Shown here: positions 62,419 to 64,000 of the stretch, in pieces
Position numbering within the stretch: the stretch's first letter is position 1
Layout: every line of letters begins with the position of its first letter
NCBI RefSeq assembly: GCF_900108565.1
Contig: NZ_LT629971.1
Span: 2,852,001 to 2,916,000 of the forward strand
DNA length: 64,000 nucleotides
Reading direction: 5' to 3'
Origin: Mycolicibacterium rutilum
GTDB taxonomy: Bacteria > Actinomycetota > Actinomycetes > Mycobacteriales > Mycobacteriaceae
The notes under the pieces: model-generated
Database searches by the model: none
What the model was told of the DNA's origin: nothing
The model's input: the letters and a program-made list of their open reading frames with translations, nothing else
Translations under genes and position numbers: made by a program

Positions 62419-64000
<1,582 letters not shown>

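Overview
The window is high-GC actinobacterial DNA and reads as an environmental, rapidly growing Mycobacterium/Mycolicibacterium chromosome. The grounds are a complete mce operon (two YrbE permeases, MceA-F), Mce-associated proteins, an MmpL gene, a KstR-type operator, mycobacterial SOS-box and 13E12/DUF222 signatures, many apparently leaderless GTG/ATG genes, and gene order from about 35.2 kb to the right end that follows M. tuberculosis Rv1141c-Rv1165 as I remember it (echA, mcr, Rv1144, mmpL13, methyltransferase, sirtuin, GntR, Omt, Rv1155, HhH-GPD, Rv1157c/Rv1158c, pimE, phhB, mutT2, typA). The narGHJI genes I expect between mutT2 and typA are replaced here by three small or unknown genes. 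I see no tRNA, rRNA, CRISPR array or intact insertion sequence.

Layout. (1) 1-3.3 kb: the 5' part of a fused APH/aminotransferase-type gene, an alpha/beta hydrolase, a divergent TetR and a VOC protein. (2) 3.4-12.9 kb: the yrbEA-yrbEB-mceA-F lipid importer, most junctions overlapping by 4 bp. (3) 13.0-16.1 kb: a regulator-rich segment (MarR, FCD-type GntR, a frameshift-ridden second FCD gene and a paralogue of the first hydrolase) that separates mceF from (4) the Mce-associated genes, an epoxide-hydrolase-like enzyme and a WS/DGAT-like acyltransferase (16.3-19.8 kb). (5) 19.8-25.0 kb: a 13E12 HNH gene with an SOS-like box over its start, a TetR/SDR pair sharing twin operators, DoxX, and a KstR-box-controlled DUF3556 membrane protein. 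(6) 25.1-28.3 kb: a thiolase/crotonase/acyl-CoA dehydrogenase beta-oxidation operon ending at a strong terminator. (7) 28.3-35.2 kb: a fasciclin protein, two MFS exporters, a GATase-AraC regulator, a gamma-carbonic-anhydrase-like protein, an NAD(P)-binding protein and a CPBP membrane protein. (8) 35.2-47.7 kb: the mcr/Rv1144/mmpL13 neighbourhood, with mmpL13 frameshifted, then sirtuin, GntR, two PPM-type methyltransferases and small proteins. (9) 47.7-55.2 kb: an MFS gene and two sodium:solute symporter units, one with DUF485 and the other with a small membrane partner plus a LytS/LytTR two-component system. (10) 55.2-64 kb: HhH-GPD, an isolated serine-recombinase domain, nitroreductase, two Ala/Pro-rich exported proteins, pimE, phhB, mutT2, small unknowns and typA, which runs off the window.

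Taken together the genes describe lipid and sterol uptake (mce, KstR-linked DUF3556), fatty-acyl processing (beta-oxidation operon, Mcr racemase with an HSD10-like SDR, crotonases, WS/DGAT), short-chain carboxylate uptake under possible CRP and LytTR control, and cell-envelope functions (PimE, MmpL, FAS1 and Ala/Pro-rich exported proteins). The least explained parts are the symporter/LytS/LytTR island, the twin-operator TetR/SDR promoter, the KstR-box DUF3556 gene, and a 43-residue gene downstream of paired TTACC repeats. All functional statements come from reading sequence; similarity to named M. tuberculosis genes is from memory, not from a search.
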